Source of the DNA: Chloroflexota bacterium
GTDB lineage: Bacteria; Chloroflexota; Dehalococcoidia; Lucifugimonadales; UBA3495
DNA length: 35,480 nt
Reading direction: 5' to 3'
Assembly: GCA_022562475.1 (NCBI GenBank)
Contig: JADFPD010000011.1
Location: 1 to 35,480, forward strand
Shown here: piece by piece, positions 32,904 through 35,480 of the stretch
Layout of the letters: every line of letters starts with the position of its first letter
Numbering within the stretch: position 1 is the stretch's first letter
Translations under genes and position numbers: made by a program
Notes under the pieces: generated by a model
What the model saw: only the letters and a program-made list of their open reading frames with translations
Told to the model about the DNA's origin: nothing
Databases searched by the model: none

Positions 32904-34595
32904 TTAACGGTCCAGCCAGGTTCTGGACCAGAAGTTGTATTCGGACAGCGCCGTGTTGGGTTCGAACCCTTTAAGGTCGCGGCTGAACACCCACCGGGAG
33001 GCGGCGGTCACCGGACTGAAAAGGTAGGCTTGGTCCAAGACCCGGCGCTGAATCTCCACCAACTGGCCGCGCCGTGCGAGGTCGTCGAACTCGGCCGCTT
33101 GTGCCTCAATCATCGAGTCCAGTTTGGTATCTTGGTGCCCAGCCAGGTTCCATTGGCCCTGGCTATGCAACAACCCGAACAGATAGCTGTTGGTGGTCGA
33201 TGTCGGGGGGACCGCTCCAACCGCCAACTGGAAATCCCGGGCCGGCCCCATGACCAGGTCGTCAAACTGCACCGGATTCATGCGCCGCAACTCCGGGTTG
33301 AATCCCACGGCGGTCAGGTCTGCGATCAGTCTCTCTTCCAGCGCCAGGTTCTCGCCGCCGGTCCGCTCGATACGCACCGTAACCTCTAAGTCTATGGGCA
33401 GTCTACGACCGGAATCGAGCAGTAATTGCCGGGCTTTGCCGGGGTCCGCGAAGAAGTTTTGGCGCATCTCCGTCCGGTCCAACAGCCAATCTGATTCCCG
33501 TACCGGGATGCCGACGCTGGCGAATCCCTGTCCCTGCCAAACAGTGTCCAGGTAGTCCCAGGGATCGATGGCCTGGAAGACCGCTTGGCGGACGACGGTC
33601 TCATTCAAGCTTGGCGCTTGGGAGTTCATGGCCAATACCACGCCGGCGCCGGATCTCCGTGACACCACCGACTGAAATTCGGTGTCGCCCCGGCGGACCC
33701 TATCCCATTCACTGGGGCCCACCGATAGAACATCGATCAGCCCGGCCCGGAACGCCGCCACTTTGTCCAACGCGACGGATGTTGGGGAACCGGCCAGTGG
33801 GCCGGAACGCATGACCGTGACGTTTAATTGGTCCAGGAATGGCAGACCGCCTTCGAAATAATTGGAATTTCGCGTGAATTCCATCCCCTCGCCTGGCCCG
33901 GTCTCCTGCCAGACCCAGGGTCCGGTGCCGACGACCGGAGCGTTCTTCAAGTCGCCATACATGGCTACGACCTCTGGAGCCACGATCTTGACGTGTCCGT
34001 CGGCCAGGGCCAGGAGGGCGTCGGCGTCTTGCAAGGCCAGTTCGACCTGCAGCGTCAGGTCGTCCAGGGCTTCGGCGTCCCCGATTGAAGCCAGGAGTGG
34101 AGCGTTGGGCCAACCGGCGGTCTTGAGACGGTCCAGGCTAAATACGATGTCCTGGGCATTTAGGGCCCGGCCGTTCACCGGCGCCACGTTCTGCCAACGG
34201 ATACCTGGCCGCAGCTTGAACACGTAGGCCAGGTCTTCGTTCAATTCCCAACTCTGGCAAAGGTCGCACTCCAATAGCAGGTTAGGCTGGTTCGATCCCT
34301 CGCCGGAACGGAGCCGCAGCAGTCTGCTGTAGGCCAGACCCGGCCCCAGGGCAGTCAGGGTCTCTTGGACCTCCTGGTGGACATCCCGGTGGGGAATCTC
34401 CGCCTCGGCGACAACCTTGAGTGTGCCGCCGGAAATTCCCGAGGGCGCAGGGGCTAACACGGCGGTGGGCGATGGCACGGGCACGCCATCGGTTTCCGCG
34501 GAGTTGGATGATGGGGTAGCGCCGGTAGAGGAGCAGCCGATGGCGAAGATGGCTGCTCCTACGATCAATAGCCGCCTTGCTGAGAATAATTTCAT
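32904..34595 (-). CDS. ABC transporter substrate-binding lipoprotein, family 5 (peptide/nickel type)
   Basis: From ATG 34595 the protein has 563 residues. A lipoprotein signal with KLFSARRLLIVGAAIFAIGC, lipobox AIGC, leads to a Ser/Thr/Pro-rich linker. The body has GTLKVVAEAEIPHRDVHQEV, YVFKLRPGIRWQNVAPVNGR, DIVFSLDRLKTAGWP and VGTGPWVWQETGPGEG, the SBP family 5 (OppA/DppA-like) pattern. Family members bind peptides, sugars or nickel chelates. No permease or ATPase gene is adjacent on this side, so the transporter partners are elsewhere or upstream. A GTG at 34604 is an alternative start. Confidence 0.9.
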   Translation of the reverse strand: MKLFSARRLLIVGAAIFAIGCSSTGATPSSNSAETDGVPVPSPTAVLAPAPSGISGGTLKVVAEAEIPHRDVHQEVQETLTALGPGLAYSRLLRLRSGEGSNQPNLLLECDLCQSWELNEDLAYVFKLRPGIRWQNVAPVNGRALNAQDIVFSLDRLKTAGWPNAPLLASIGDAEALDDLTLQVELALQDADALLALADGHVKIVAPEVVAMYGDLKNAPVVGTGPWVWQETGPGEGMEFTRNSNYFEGGLPFLDQLNVTVMRSGPLAGSPTSVALDKVAAFRAGLIDVLSVGPSEWDRVRRGDTEFQSVVSRRSGAGVVLAMNSQAPSLNETVVRQAVFQAIDPWDYLDTVWQGQGFASVGIPVRESDWLLDRTEMRQNFFADPGKARQLLLDSGRRLPIDLEVTVRIERTGGENLALEERLIADLTAVGFNPELRRMNPVQFDDLVMGPARDFQLAVGAVPPTSTTNSYLFGLLHSQGQWNLAGHQDTKLDSMIEAQAAEFDDLARRGQLVEIQRRVLDQAYLFSPVTAASRWVFSRDLKGFEPNTALSEYNFWSRTWLDR

Positions 34596-34764
34596 GGCTG
34601 ACACGTCCGCCCCAACCCAAAGAATGCCCGGAAGCCAAGTTGTGGTCCCGCCTTAGATCAACGGGACTCACACTCGATTATAAGCCTGGGCGGAGGCTGG
34701 TCCATGAGGCAGGGCGATGCACGGTACAGCGAAAACAGCGGGACGACGACGGGGTGGATAAGCA

Positions 34765-35480
34765 TCAGTCCAGAGGCGGCTGGGCCTCGGTTGCCGCGAT
34801 GTCCGGACTCAGGCGGGTTGGATTCCCACGGCCCGTGATGGCCCAAGTGGCAAAAACCATGAGGGCGATCAGTATCGGGGGCATGAAGAGGATCGCGTGG
34901 ATCACCAAGGCGAATCCCAAAGCATCACCGTCTCCCACGCCGATGGTGGTAAGCAGGTAAAAGACGGCAAATTCGAAGGTGCCCACGGAGGCCGGCAGGG
35001 ACGGAACAAGGGCCACGAAAGTTAGGGTCCCGATCACCAGCAGAGTGGCGACCAACAGGGAGATGTCGATCCCCATCCCGTAGGCCAAGACCCAGGCGGA
35101 GAGCCCCAACAGCATCCAATATCCCATGGTCAACAGAAAAGACCAAGTTAGCCTTACCTGCGCCCGAGTCAGCTCCCTGAGGGACGATGAAGTGGAAGCC
35201 AAGAATTGTAGGTGGGTAAGGCCGGGCCTTGACCCGAACCAGATAACCACGGGTATTGCCAGCACACTGATCACGGCGATCAAAACGGCCCCGATGACGT
35301 AGGGAGTAAATCCTTTCAGGCTGGGCAGGACCATCAGCCCCACGATCAACAAGATGGCTGCGATCACGAAATCCAAGACCCGTTGGATCCCCAAAGTGGC
35401 TGCCACTTCTTCGCCTTTCACCCGGTACCGCAGGGTGAGCATGAGGAATTGGGTGGCGTCGCTGATGATTCGAAGGGGAG
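34765..35480 (-). CDS. flippase-like/lysylphosphatidylglycerol synthase TM-region protein (partial)
   Basis: The frame has no stop up to the window's right edge, so this is the C-terminal part of a longer membrane protein. At least six hydrophobic segments occur (e.g. VIAAILLIVGLMVLPSL, YVIGAVLIAVISVLAIPVVI, LLVATLLVIGTLTFVALVPS). The motif VPSLPASVGTFEFAVFYLL is typical of the LPG_synthase_TM (UPF0104/YbhN, AglD-like) family, whose members flip or export lipids. The residues before ATG 35442 (PLRIISDATQFL) continue the family pattern, so that ATG is not the true start. A 169-bp gap separates it from the solute-binding protein. Confidence 0.85.
   Translation of the reverse strand, partial: PLRIISDATQFLMLTLRYRVKGEEVAATLGIQRVLDFVIAAILLIVGLMVLPSLKGFTPYVIGAVLIAVISVLAIPVVIWFGSRPGLTHLQFLASTSSSLRELTRAQVRLTWSFLLTMGYWMLLGLSAWVLAYGMGIDISLLVATLLVIGTLTFVALVPSLPASVGTFEFAVFYLLTTIGVGDGDALGFALVIHAILFMPPILIALMVFATWAITGRGNPTRLSPDIAATEAQPPLD

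Noticed and set aside
1-35480. Mobile elements, CRISPR, tRNA/rRNA genes
   Set aside because: No transposase, integrase, terminal repeats, regularly spaced repeats or cloverleaf was recognised on either strand; small structured RNAs cannot be excluded by eye.

Overview
The window looks like one contiguous piece of a free-living bacterial chromosome of moderately high GC. No plasmid, phage, IS, CRISPR, rRNA or tRNA signal was found. The gene content points to a Chloroflexota (SAR202/Dehalococcoidia-like) lineage: a SsuD-type flavin monooxygenase, a DUF1800/DUF1501/NHL triad, acyl-CoA and crotonase enzymes, PPDK, a sufBCDSU operon and a hopanoid cluster. This placement is inferred from gene content and was not tested by phylogeny. 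Several genes appear to start with TTG behind a good Shine-Dalgarno sequence. The recognisable promoters are mostly sigma70-like TTGACA boxes with 17-18 bp spacers.

Layout. (1) 1-1.5 kb, plus strand: a small cupin and an LLM-class flavin monooxygenase. (2) 1.5-11.1 kb, minus strand: a long codirectional run reading from 11.1 kb down. It holds a polyprenyl diphosphate synthase, HpnH (radical SAM), HpnG (phosphorylase/nucleosidase), HpnA (epimerase), squalene-hopene cyclase, a YjbQ protein, a squalene/phytoene synthase, an extended SDR and a nucleoside hydrolase. Together these could take prenyl diphosphates through squalene and hopene to adenosyl- and ribosyl-hopane. (3) 11.1-15.5 kb, plus strand: a divergent DUF1800-DUF1501-NHL transcription unit with a strong promoter, a 140-nt leader and a textbook terminator. 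(4) 15.5-17.9 kb: a small protein with a cytochrome-like tail and a MogA/MoaB protein on minus, then a HIT protein and a crotonase on plus with their own promoter and terminator. (5) 18-26.6 kb, minus strand: acyl-CoA dehydrogenase, PPDK, aldo/keto reductase, transglutaminase-like protein, DUF1802 protein, LysR regulator and TatD DNase. (6) 26.6-32.9 kb, plus strand: a tightly packed suf operon, sufB-C-D-S-U, followed by a second SufU paralogue. A promoter and an Rrf2/IscR-like dyad lie upstream. (7) 32.9-35.5 kb, minus strand: a family-5 solute-binding lipoprotein and the C-terminal part of a flippase-like membrane protein cut by the window edge.

The points most worth following up are: a near-perfect dyad lying exactly over the hopanoid-operon promoter; the Rrf2-type dyad at the suf start site; a 15-bp in-frame duplication in sufB; a DIDDAS form of the cyclase acid motif; a crotonase that has lost one catalytic Glu; and a nucleoside hydrolase at the tail of a cluster whose product is itself a nucleoside.
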